Source: an uncultured Christensenella sp.
Lineage (GTDB): Bacteria; Bacillota; Clostridia; Christensenellales; UBA1242
Assembly: GCA_949294455.1 (NCBI GenBank)
Contig: CASFHD010000011.1
Location: forward strand, 1-39,060
Length of the DNA stretch: 39,060 nt
Direction of reading: 5' to 3'
The notes below the pieces were generated by a model. The model worked only from the letters and a program-made list of their open reading frames with translations, was not told the DNA's origin and made no database searches. The position numbers were made by a program, and so were the translations under genes. Below, one piece after another: positions 8,604-16,285 of this stretch (the stretch's first letter is position 1; every line of letters starts with the position of its first letter).

Positions 8604-9305
8604 ATGGTTATAAAAATTGTTTTACTAGTGATTTTGTCTTATCTTTTTGGGAGCTTTAACATTTCAATTGCTCTCACTAGGAAAAAACAAAATGATATCA
8701 CTAAACTTGGAAGTGGCAATCCTGGAACTTTAAATATGCTTAGAAATTTTGGCTTGACTTACGGTCTAATTTCAATTGCATACGATGTTTTAAAAGGACT
8801 AATTCCGTCACTAATAGGATATGCATTATTAAAAATGTATAATTTAGAAACTATTGGTACTTTTTTGGGCGGATTAAGTTCTATCATAGGGCATATGTTT
8901 CCTATTTATTACGGATTTAAAGGTGGCAAAGGAATTGCAACTAGTGTTGGTATGTTTATAGTTGCCTCTCCACTTATGAGTATTTTTATGTTCGTACTTA
9001 TGGTGGTTGTAATCTTTTTATTGCAATGTGGTTCAGTAGCAACGCTTTCATACATCGCAACTATGTGTATATTTGAATTTATGTCAGTACCTAGTGGAAG
9101 TTATGTGTGTTATATATTAATATCATTGGAATTTGTGTTGATATTTTGGGCACACAGAAAAAATTTGATACGAATATTTACAGGAAAAGAAGCAAAAACG
9201 AACTTAAAAGGAACTATTTTAAACGCTGTCAATTCTTTATCTGTTAAAATCAATTCAAAATCAAAGAAACAAAAATCTACTGAAAAGAAAAAAAATAACC
9301 GCTAA
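8604..9305 (+). CDS. plsY: Acyl-phosphate:glycerol-3-phosphate acyltransferase PlsY
   Basis: A 233-residue integral membrane protein with about five hydrophobic segments. It has the PlsY signatures YLFGSFNISI, KLGSGNPGTLNMLRNFG and 'GFKGGKGIATSVG', which bind acyl-phosphate and glycerol-3-phosphate. It makes lysophosphatidate from acyl-phosphate at the membrane. The C-terminus carries a Lys-rich extension. The ATG follows an eight-G tract (8591-8598) that serves as the Shine-Dalgarno site; a TTG at 8574 is upstream of it and rejected. The stop codon lies in the loop of the terminator hairpin. Confidence 0.95.
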   Translation: MVIKIVLLVILSYLFGSFNISIALTRKKQNDITKLGSGNPGTLNMLRNFGLTYGLISIAYDVLKGLIPSLIGYALLKMYNLETIGTFLGGLSSIIGHMFPIYYGFKGGKGIATSVGMFIVASPLMSIFMFVLMVVVIFLLQCGSVATLSYIATMCIFEFMSVPSGSYVCYILISLEFVLIFWAHRKNLIRIFTGKEAKTNLKGTILNAVNSLSVKINSKSKKQKSTEKKKNNR

Positions 9306-9319
9306 AGCGGTATTTTTTT
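9298..9319. terminator. Bidirectional terminator between plsY and hup
   Basis: ACCGC with GCGGT around a TAAA loop. A T-run follows on the plus strand, and the preceding A-run gives a T-run on the minus strand. It can end both plsY and the convergent HU transcript, and the plsY TAA stop is its loop. Confidence 0.85.
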
Positions 9320-9354
9320 ATGGCAAACCACCATCTAAATGCTTACCTTGAGGC

Positions 9355-9633
9355 CTAGAAAAGGGCTTTAAATGAAGCACTTAGTTTAACGGTTGGAACT
9401 TTGCTAGCCTTGATTTTAATCTTCTGTTTTGTCAATGGATTGATACCATTTCTTGCTGGTTTTTTCTTAACTTCAGCAGTCATAAATCCTACTAGTTGAA
9501 CTTTGTCGCCATCTTTTAATACTTTAGTAAAAGTATTAACAAATGCTTCATACCAAGCTTTTGCTTGAGCTGTAGAAGTGCCCATAACATTAGCCATCTC
9601 CTCACAGAAGGCTGCTTTTCCAATTACTTGCAT
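9355..9633 (-). CDS. hup: HU-family DNA-binding protein
   Basis: A 92-residue protein with the full HU/IHF fold: an N-terminal helix pair ('AFCEEMANVMGTSTAQAKAWYEAF'-like helices), the 'DKVQLVGFMTAEV' strands and a DNA-binding arm around 'PARNGINPLTKQKIKI', where the Pro of the arm tip (NP) is kept. It closes with 'ASKVPTVKLSASFKALF'. HU is the major nucleoid protein that bends DNA. A strong AAAGGAG site lies before the ATG, a promoter is visible upstream, and the gene stands alone between two terminator/promoter regions. The arm tip reads INPLTKQ rather than the usual RNPQTGE, a mild deviation. Confidence 0.94.
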   Translation of the reverse strand: MQVIGKAAFCEEMANVMGTSTAQAKAWYEAFVNTFTKVLKDGDKVQLVGFMTAEVKKKPARNGINPLTKQKIKIKASKVPTVKLSASFKALF

Positions 9634-9668
9634 CTTTTTCTCCTTTTTTATTGCCTTTGGCTAGTATT

Positions 9669-9698
9669 ATCTTAGCATACCTTATTACATTTATACAA
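9669..9698 (-). promoter_or_regulatory. Sigma-A promoter of hup
   Basis: Reading the minus strand: TTGTAT (9698-9693), an 18-nt spacer and extended -10 TGC TAAGAT (9674-9669), about 35 nt upstream of the HU start. Confidence 0.6.
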
Positions 9699-9876
9699 AC
9701 GATTTTTTAATTTTTTTTTAAATTTCACTGATAAATAAAGAAAAAAATTGAATTTTTTTAATTTGATTTTGATTATTTGAATTTATTAAACAAAATTAAA
9801 AAAAGTACTACACATTTCAATATGTTTGTGGTAATATATATTAGTTATATTTAAAATTATATTATAAGAGGGATTT

Positions 9877-11694
9877 ATGGATATTAGAAATATTGCAATT
9901 ATTGCACACGTTGACCACGGTAAAACTTCTTTAGTAAATAGTTTACTAGTGCAAGGTGGCGCATTTAGAGAAAATCAAGAAGTCCAAGATAGAGTTATGG
10001 ATTCTAACGCCTTGGAAAGAGAAAGAGGTATCACAATCTTAAGTAAAAACTGTGCGTGTATGTACAAGGGAACTAAAATAAATATTGTTGATACTCCAGG
10101 GCACGCTGATTTTGGTGGAGAGGTTGAACGAGTATTAAAAATGGTTGATGGTGTTTTATTAGTAGTTGATGCTTATGAAGGACCTATGCCTCAAACTAGA
10201 TTTGTTCTTGAAAAGGCGTTGGCTTTAAATTTGAAAGTTATTGTTGTTATTAATAAAATTGATAAACCAGACGCTAGATTAAACGAAGTGCCAGATGAAG
10301 TACTTGAATTATTAATTGACTTAAATGCAACTGACGAACAATTAGAGAGTCCTTTTGTGTACGCTAGTGCAAGGCGTGGTATCGCTATGCTAGATCCAAA
10401 TGATGAGGCGAAAGATATGTCTCCACTTTTTGATAAAATCATTTCGTATATTGACCCGCCAAAAGTAAATTTAGATTTACCTTTCCAAATGCTAGTTAGT
10501 TCTACTGAACAAAATGACTTTTTAGGTAAATTAGCAGTAGGCAAGGTTACTTCAGGAAAATTAAATATTAATCAAACATTATATGGAAAAAATTATTTTG
10601 AAGATAATAAAAAGTATAGCGGTAAAGCGGTAAACATATTTGCGTACGAAGGATTAAAGCGTGTTCCTATTGATATAGGGGAGACCGGAGACATTATTTG
10701 TATAGCAGGGTTGCCCGAAGTTACAATCGGCGATACTTTAAATGCTACGCAAGATATGGAAGCACTTCCTTTTGTTAAGATTTCAGAACCTAGTGTAGAA
10801 ATGACATTTATGGTAAACGACAGTCCTTTCGCTGGCAAAGAAGGTAAATATGTTACTTCTAGACATTTAAGAGATAGACTTATGAAAGAAGCAGTTAAAG
10901 ATTTATCACTACAAGTTGAAGAAACTGCAAGCTCTGACCAGTTTAAAGTAAAAGGTAGAGGCGAGATGCATCTAAGCATATTGATAGAAAATATGCGTCG
11001 TGATGGTTATGAATTCCAAGTAAGTCGTCCTAGAGTTTTATACAAAATGATTGATGGTGTAAGATATGAACCTATTGATAAAGTCGTATTAGATGTTCCT
11101 GAAGATTGTGTCGGCACTATTATGATGAGTATGGGTACTAAAAAAGGCGAATTAATTGAGATGAAACCTGTTGGTAGTAGAATGAGATTAGAGTTTTATA
11201 TACCTTCTCGAGGTTTGTTTGGTTATAAATCTCAAATGCTAACAGACACTAAAGGCGAAGGTGTTATGAGTAGTGTATTCTATGAGTACCAACCATACAA
11301 AGGTCATATAGATAGTAGAACTTTTGGTTCACTAATTGCCTTTGAAACAGGTGAAGCAATTACTTATGGTTTGTTTAATGCACAGGGTAGAGGAAAATTG
11401 CTTGTTGTTCCGGGTGAAAATGTTTACGCAGGGCAGGTAGTAGGTATTAATCCTAAAAACGAAGATATTTCAGTAAATGTTTGTAAGAAAAAACAACTAA
11501 CTAATATGAGAACTTCTGCTTCAGATGAGGCATTAAGACTTACTCCTGTTCAACCTTTGACTCTTGAAGAAGCGCTAGAATTTATCGCTGATGATGAATT
11601 AGTAGAAGTAACCCCTAAAAGTATTCGTATAAGAAAAGCAATACTTGACCACGGATTGCGTGCAAAATCTAGAAAAGTTGTTTCAGAGGATTAA
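9877..11694 (+). CDS. typA: Translational GTPase TypA (BipA)
   Basis: A 605-residue protein of standard TypA length. The G domain shows AHVDHGKTS (P-loop), 'RERGITILSKN' (switch I, G2), DTPGHADFGGEVERVL (G3) and NKIDKPDA (G4). Domain II, the two EF-G-like domains and the TypA-specific C-terminal domain ('SRGLFGYKSQMLTDTKGEG', 'AITYGLFNAQGRG') follow. It is a ribosome-associated GTPase linked to 50S assembly and stress adaptation. SD GAGGG precedes the ATG. It is first in a run of five co-oriented genes ending with metG. Confidence 0.97.
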   Translation: MDIRNIAIIAHVDHGKTSLVNSLLVQGGAFRENQEVQDRVMDSNALERERGITILSKNCACMYKGTKINIVDTPGHADFGGEVERVLKMVDGVLLVVDAYEGPMPQTRFVLEKALALNLKVIVVINKIDKPDARLNEVPDEVLELLIDLNATDEQLESPFVYASARRGIAMLDPNDEAKDMSPLFDKIISYIDPPKVNLDLPFQMLVSSTEQNDFLGKLAVGKVTSGKLNINQTLYGKNYFEDNKKYSGKAVNIFAYEGLKRVPIDIGETGDIICIAGLPEVTIGDTLNATQDMEALPFVKISEPSVEMTFMVNDSPFAGKEGKYVTSRHLRDRLMKEAVKDLSLQVEETASSDQFKVKGRGEMHLSILIENMRRDGYEFQVSRPRVLYKMIDGVRYEPIDKVVLDVPEDCVGTIMMSMGTKKGELIEMKPVGSRMRLEFYIPSRGLFGYKSQMLTDTKGEGVMSSVFYEYQPYKGHIDSRTFGSLIAFETGEAITYGLFNAQGRGKLLVVPGENVYAGQVVGINPKNEDISVNVCKKKQLTNMRTSASDEALRLTPVQPLTLEEALEFIADDELVEVTPKSIRIRKAILDHGLRAKSRKVVSED

Positions 11695-11708
11695 TGTAGA
11701 GGATTAAA

Positions 11709-11969
11709 ATGAACGATAATTATGAAAAGAGAAAATCTAATATTGATTTTTTGAAAAGAATAGGTATTGCAATTTTAATTTCGTTACCTATATGTTTAAT
11801 TTTGGGAGTGTTTCTAGAACTCAAAACCAATGTACCTAATTGGGCTCAAATATTAATATTCGTGTTAATTGAATGCTTTGTGCTATTTTTGGTATTTATG
11901 ATTCATCTAGGCAACACTCAGAAAAAAATTAAAGAAAACAAAATTAAAGATGAAGATGTATTTAAATAG
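11709..11969 (+). CDS. Small two-pass membrane protein
   Basis: An 86-residue protein with a charged N-terminus and two hydrophobic helices (about residues 20-36 and 45-66) separated by a short polar loop. A Lys-rich tail ends it ('KKIKENKIKDEDVFK'). The distribution of positive charge suggests both ends lie in the cytoplasm. It lies 14 nt after typA and 8 nt before dnaB, clearly in the operon. Short two-helix proteins of this kind are common and poorly conserved, and no family was recognised. Confidence 0.75.
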   Translation: MNDNYEKRKSNIDFLKRIGIAILISLPICLILGVFLELKTNVPNWAQILIFVLIECFVLFLVFMIHLGNTQKKIKENKIKDEDVFK

Positions 11970-11977
11970 GAGGCTTT

Positions 11978-13429
11978 ATGGCTATCAATAAACCTAGAAT
12001 GTTGCCACATAATATTGAAGCTGAACAATCGCTTTTAGGCTGTATTTTTTTGAATGTGGAAGCACAAGCATTATGTTTTTCCAAGTTGAACAAGGATGAT
12101 TTTTACTCTAATGCTCACAAAGAAATTTTTTCAGCAATGTTTGAAATATATCGAAAAAATAAGCCTGTTGATTATATTACAGTTAGTGGTTTTATGGAGG
12201 CAAACGGCAGTCTAGAAGATGCAGGTGGAATTGCGTATTTAGTAGAACTTACAAATATTGTGCCTAGTACTGCAAATTACAGAGAATACTATGAGATTGT
12301 AAAAAGTACTTCTACTATTAGAAAAGTTATTGATGTCTGTGAAAAAAGCATTGCGTTCAGTTATGAAAATGCTGACGCTAAACAAGTTCTTGAAAATGCT
12401 GAAAAATCAGTTTTAGACATTTCGAAAGAATTTGACACAAGTGAACTAATGCATATCAGTGATGGTATAACTCAAGTTATATCTAGAATGGAAACTGTTT
12501 CAACTAATCCAGATGCTTTAAGAGGAATTAAAACAGGTTTCCCTAGTCTAGATAATTTAACAAATGGATTTCATAAAGGTGATTTGATTTTACTTGCTGC
12601 GCGACCTGGTATTGGTAAAACTTCACTTGCTATCAACATTTGTGAAAATGCCGCAATTAATGGCAAATCTACTGTTGCAATATTTTCACTTGAAATGCCA
12701 ATAAGCCAAATAGCTCAAAGGGTTATGTGTAGTGTCGCCCATATTTCTATGACAGAAGCGACAAATGGCCCAAAAGATACTTCAACTTGGGAAACGGTTT
12801 TGCAAGCAAAAGATGTTATATCTGACGCAAATCTGTTTATAGATGATAGTTCACTTTCCACCCCTATGACAATTTTGTCAAAATGCAGAAGATTAAAACA
12901 CGAAAGAGGCGCATTAGACCTTGTTATGATAGACTATTTGCAACTTATGAAAAGCGATGGCAAAACTGAAAGCAGACAACAAGAGGTTAGTGAACTTACT
13001 AGAAGTTTAAAGATAATTGCAAGAGAACTTGAAGTACCTATAATTGTATTATCACAATTGTCAAGAGATATTGAAAAAAGGGAAGACCATACACCACAAC
13101 TATCCGATTTAAGAGAAAGTGGCTCTATAGAACAAGATGCTGATATTGTTATGTTTATTGATAGAACTAATGAAATAGAAGTTAAAGATGAAAATGAGGA
13201 TATTTCTGTTGACCAAGATTGTGCATTAATCATTGCAAAACATAGAAATGGTGCTTTAGGTAGAATTCCTTTAAAATGGGCGGGAGAATATACTAAATTT
13301 TACGAACCTAAGTATTCAAGAGATTTTGCAAATAGAAACAAAACTCAAAATAATGAAACAAGTGTAGATAATAGAACAGAAGAAATTTTAACGCCAGTTA
13401 GCGACAATACCTTAGATGATATATTCTAA
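11978..13429 (+). CDS. dnaB: Replicative DNA helicase DnaB
   Basis: A 483-residue protein. The N-terminal DnaB domain starts with 'LPHNIEAEQSLLGCIF'. A linker is followed by the RecA-like ATPase with 'LDNLTNGFHKGDLILLAARP' and Walker A ARPGIGKTS (about residue 210). 'VMIDYLQLM' is Walker B (H3), and 'LSQLSRDIEKRED' with 'LRESGSIEQDAD' covers the arginine-finger and H4 region. It forms the hexameric helicase that unwinds DNA at the fork. AGGAGG lies before the ATG. No intein is present, although DnaB is a frequent intein host. Confidence 0.97.
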   Translation: MAINKPRMLPHNIEAEQSLLGCIFLNVEAQALCFSKLNKDDFYSNAHKEIFSAMFEIYRKNKPVDYITVSGFMEANGSLEDAGGIAYLVELTNIVPSTANYREYYEIVKSTSTIRKVIDVCEKSIAFSYENADAKQVLENAEKSVLDISKEFDTSELMHISDGITQVISRMETVSTNPDALRGIKTGFPSLDNLTNGFHKGDLILLAARPGIGKTSLAINICENAAINGKSTVAIFSLEMPISQIAQRVMCSVAHISMTEATNGPKDTSTWETVLQAKDVISDANLFIDDSSLSTPMTILSKCRRLKHERGALDLVMIDYLQLMKSDGKTESRQQEVSELTRSLKIIARELEVPIIVLSQLSRDIEKREDHTPQLSDLRESGSIEQDADIVMFIDRTNEIEVKDENEDISVDQDCALIIAKHRNGALGRIPLKWAGEYTKFYEPKYSRDFANRNKTQNNETSVDNRTEEILTPVSDNTLDDIF

Positions 13430-13440
13430 AAGGAGATATT

Positions 13441-13863
13441 ATGATAATTGATGAGATTAATAAAGAAAACTTGCAAGCACTTAAAGAAAAAGATACAACA
13501 AAAAAAACAGTGCTAGGGGTTGTGAAAAATAAATATTTGTTAGCAAATGTAGAAGCAAGAAAAAATGGTAAAGAATTAACAGATTTAGATATGATTTCAA
13601 TACTTCAAAAGACAGTGAAAGAATTAGAAGAAGAAGCACAATCATATTTAACAGCAGGAAGAAAAGAATCTTTTGATGAAATTACAAGACAAAAAGACAT
13701 CATTTCAAAATTCTTGCCTCAAATGATGAGCGAAGATGAAATAAAATTAGAAATTTCAAAATTGCAAGATAAATCATTGCCTAGCATAATGAAGCATTTT
13801 AAAGCAAAGTTTCAAGGCAAAGTTGATATGGCAAAAGTAAATAAAATCGCAAGAGAAATGTAA
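13441..13863 (+). CDS. yqeY: GatB/YqeY domain protein
   Basis: A 140-residue helical cytosolic protein of the YqeY family. It matches in length and in blocks such as 'ALKEKDTTKKTVLGVVKN', 'EEAQSYLTAGRKE', 'ISKFLPQMMSEDEI' and the C-terminal 'GKVDMAKVNKIAREM'. The family shares the tail domain of GatB, the amidotransferase subunit that recognises misacylated tRNA; the role of stand-alone YqeY is not established. AAGGAG precedes the ATG. It lies between dnaB and metG with gaps of about 10 nt. Confidence 0.92.
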   Translation: MIIDEINKENLQALKEKDTTKKTVLGVVKNKYLLANVEARKNGKELTDLDMISILQKTVKELEEEAQSYLTAGRKESFDEITRQKDIISKFLPQMMSEDEIKLEISKLQDKSLPSIMKHFKAKFQGKVDMAKVNKIAREM

Positions 13864-13871
13864 GGAGTGTT

Positions 13872-15500
13872 ATGAATAAATTTATTACAATTAATTTATC
13901 TTGGCCGTATGCTAACGGAGAAATGCACATAGGACACGCAGGCTCTAGTTTGCCTGCTGATGCTGTTGCAAGATATCATCGTTTGAAAGGTAATAATGTT
14001 GCTTTTGTTTCTGGTAGTGATTGTTTTGGAACTCCTACACTTTTAAAGGCAAAAGAACTAAACCTTACTCCTGAACAAGTTACAACACATTATCACAAAT
14101 TATTTGTTGAGAGCTTTAAAAAATTAGATTTTTCTTTTGATAATTATACACTTACAAATAATCCATATCATATAAATTTTGTGCAAGATTTTTATAGAAA
14201 AATGCTTGCTAGACCATATATGCAGGAAAAAATAGACAAACAATTATTTTGTGAAAATTGTAATAGATTTTTACCTGATAGATATGTCGTAGGTATTTGT
14301 CCATTCTGCAAAAACGAGGCAAAAGGAGATAGTTGCGACCATTGTGGTAAAATGCTTGAACCTGAAATTTTACTAGAACCAAAATGTAAAATATGTGGAC
14401 AAACTCCTGTATTAAAAGATTGTAAACAAAAATATTTAATGTTATCAAAATTGCAAAATGAAATTAAAGAAAATTTCGAAGCTAAAAAAGAACATTGGAC
14501 TTTAAGTGCTATAGGATTAACTGAAAGATATATCAATGAAGGCTTGCAAGATAGAGCAATGACTAGATATATTGAATGGGGAATTCCTTTGCCTGTGGAA
14601 GGCGACCCTAGAAAAATTTATGTTTGGGGCGAAGATGTTTTGGGTTATGCTTCTGCCTGTAAATTCTACTGTGAACAAAATAATCTAAATTTTGATGATT
14701 TTTGGAAGAATAAAGACGCTGTTCATTATTATTTTCACGGAAAAGATAATGTTCCTTTTCATTCTATTGTTTTACCAGGATTGTTGCTAGCAAATGGCGA
14801 AGGGTATCACTTGCCAGACAGACTTATTAGTAGTGAATATGTTAATCTTGAAGGCGAAAAAATATCTAAAAGCAAAGGCAATATTATAAAAACTAGCGAT
14901 TTTGTCGATTACTTTGGAAGTGAATTCACAAGATATTATTTCTTAAGATATATTAATGACAAAAAAGATGTAAATTTCACTTTTTTAGATTTTACAAATA
15001 CTATAAATGGTGAACTTATTAATAATTATGGAAACTTTGTAAATAGAACATTATCATTTATTAAATCAAAACTTAATTCAGTTGTAAAACTTGATAAAAT
15101 TTCAACAGAAGTAGACGATGCTATCAAAAATACTTTTGATAAAGTTGACAAATTATATGAAGATGGATATGTTTCTTCAGCAGTAAAAGAAATTATGGAA
15201 CTTGTAAGTTTTGCGAATAAATATTTTGACACAACGGCTCCTTGGAATACTATAAAAACTGATCTTGAATTGTGTAATAGGCAATGTTTAGAATATCTAA
15301 CTTTAATTGCTAATATATCTATAATGTTACAACCTATTATTCCTAAATCTGCAAATAAAGTTATATGTTGGCTTTCAATTGAAAATAGTTTTATAAAATA
15401 CAACTTTAAAAGCGATATTCATTTAAAAGATTTTGAAAGATTGTTTGATAGGATTGATTTTGATGTCGTAAAAAAGGATTTTTCACAATTTATAAAATAG
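13872..15500 (+). CDS. metG: Methionyl-tRNA synthetase
   Basis: A 542-residue class Ia synthetase. The HIGH motif is in 'GEMHIGHAGSSLPADAVARY', and the KMSKS counterpart is EKISKSKGN. A zinc-knuckle insertion has several Cys pairs (CENC, CPFC, CDHC, CKIC), i.e. the double-knuckle form. The anticodon-binding helical domain follows, with 'FVNRTLSFIKSK'. The C-terminal tRNA-binding (EMAP/Trbp111-like) domain found in many bacterial MetRS proteins is absent. It attaches Met to initiator and elongator tRNA-Met in the cytosol. AAGGAG precedes the ATG. Last gene of the typA operon, followed at once by a terminator. Confidence 0.95.
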   Translation: MNKFITINLSWPYANGEMHIGHAGSSLPADAVARYHRLKGNNVAFVSGSDCFGTPTLLKAKELNLTPEQVTTHYHKLFVESFKKLDFSFDNYTLTNNPYHINFVQDFYRKMLARPYMQEKIDKQLFCENCNRFLPDRYVVGICPFCKNEAKGDSCDHCGKMLEPEILLEPKCKICGQTPVLKDCKQKYLMLSKLQNEIKENFEAKKEHWTLSAIGLTERYINEGLQDRAMTRYIEWGIPLPVEGDPRKIYVWGEDVLGYASACKFYCEQNNLNFDDFWKNKDAVHYYFHGKDNVPFHSIVLPGLLLANGEGYHLPDRLISSEYVNLEGEKISKSKGNIIKTSDFVDYFGSEFTRYYFLRYINDKKDVNFTFLDFTNTINGELINNYGNFVNRTLSFIKSKLNSVVKLDKISTEVDDAIKNTFDKVDKLYEDGYVSSAVKEIMELVSFANKYFDTTAPWNTIKTDLELCNRQCLEYLTLIANISIMLQPIIPKSANKVICWLSIENSFIKYNFKSDIHLKDFERLFDRIDFDVVKKDFSQFIK

Positions 15501-15502
15501 AC

Positions 15503-15524
15503 AAAGTGCAATAGCACTTTTTTT
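15503..15524 (+). terminator. Terminator of the typA-metG operon
   Basis: AAAGTGC with GCACTTT around a 4-nt loop, followed by a T-run, directly after the metG stop. Confidence 0.88.
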
Positions 15525-15525
15525 A

Positions 15526-15554
15526 TTGCAAAAATATAATATTTATCATAAAAT
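15526..15554 (+). promoter_or_regulatory. Promoter of the YgjP-like gene (leaderless)
   Basis: TTGCAA (15526-15531), a 17-nt spacer and TAAAAT (15549-15554), then 7 nt to the ATG at 15562. The in-frame TTG at 15526 is the -35 box and not a start codon. Confidence 0.6.
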
Positions 15555-15561
15555 ATTCTTT

Positions 15562-16209
15562 ATGAATATTGAAGTCAAAAGAAGTAAAAGAAAAAGTATT
15601 TCTATTTATATAAAAGATGCAAATGTTGAAGTTAGAGCACCGTATCTTGTTCCTTTAAAGGATATAGAAACTTTTGTTTTTAGTAAACTAGATTGGATTA
15701 AGTCAAACCTGAAAAAACAAAAAGAAAATAAATTAAAAGAGAAAAATTTAGAGGTTGCTCCTTCTAAACAAATTGAAATTTTAGGTAATGTATATACCTT
15801 TCAAATACATAATATAAGCAAATATAAAATTTTTAACGATTTGATATTAATTCCTGAAAATTATAATAAAGAAGATTTTTTATTATTCATTAGAAAATTT
15901 GCAAAAAAATATTTAAAAAATAGAGTGCAAGAACTTGCAGATTTTTATGGTTTTAATTATAAATCAATTTCTATTAAGGACACAAAGACTAGGTGGGGGT
16001 CTTGCAGTTCTAAAAATAATTTGAATTTTAGTTATAAATTGATGTTCTGCAATTCAGATGTTGTAGATTATGTAATAATACACGAACTATCTCACACTAA
16101 ACAAAAAAATCATAGTAAAAAATTTTGGGATTTAGTTAGTAATTGTTGTCCTGATTATAAATCTAAAAAATTGTATCTAAAACAACATAATTATTATGTT
16201 TTGTGGTAA
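15562..16209 (+). CDS. YgjP-like (DUF45/WLM-type) metallopeptidase
   Basis: A 215-residue cytosolic protein. The N-terminal part has 'VEVRAPYLVPLKDIETFV' and the family signature TRWGSCSSKNNLNFSYKL. The zinc motif HELSH (in 'VIIHELSHTKQKNH') provides two His and the Glu; a further His lies in 'KNHSKKFW'. The YgjP family is related to SprT/WLM peptidases; its substrate is unknown. The start was taken as the ATG 7 nt after the -10 box, with no Shine-Dalgarno site. htpG follows after 76 nt but has its own promoter and operator. Confidence 0.88.
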   Translation: MNIEVKRSKRKSISIYIKDANVEVRAPYLVPLKDIETFVFSKLDWIKSNLKKQKENKLKEKNLEVAPSKQIEILGNVYTFQIHNISKYKIFNDLILIPENYNKEDFLLFIRKFAKKYLKNRVQELADFYGFNYKSISIKDTKTRWGSCSSKNNLNFSYKLMFCNSDVVDYVIIHELSHTKQKNHSKKFWDLVSNCCPDYKSKKLYLKQHNYYVLW

Positions 16210-16216
16210 AAAATTG

Positions 16217-16245
16217 TTGACAATCTAAATTTTCAGTATTAAAAT
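16217..16245 (+). promoter_or_regulatory. Sigma-A promoter of htpG
   Basis: Consensus TTGACA (16217-16222), a 17-nt spacer and TAAAAT (16240-16245). The expected transcription start falls inside the adjoining CIRCE element. Confidence 0.85.
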
Positions 16246-16246
16246 A

Positions 16247-16273
16247 TTAGCAGTCGAAAGACAAGAGTGCTAA
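16247..16273 (+). promoter_or_regulatory. CIRCE operator (HrcA binding site)
   Basis: TTAGCAGTC-N9-GAGTGCTAA, against the CIRCE consensus TTAGCACTC-N9-GAGTGCTAA: one mismatch in the left arm and correct 9-nt spacing. It overlaps the transcription start of htpG and lies just before its AAGGAG site. Placement is typical for HrcA repression, released on heat shock through GroEL. Confidence 0.9.
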
Positions 16274-16285
16274 AAAGGAGACTTT

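Noticed and set aside
15526..15561. TTG start for the YgjP-like gene at 15526
   Set aside because: The TTG is the -35 box of the promoter, and the ATG at 15562 sits at the predicted transcription start.
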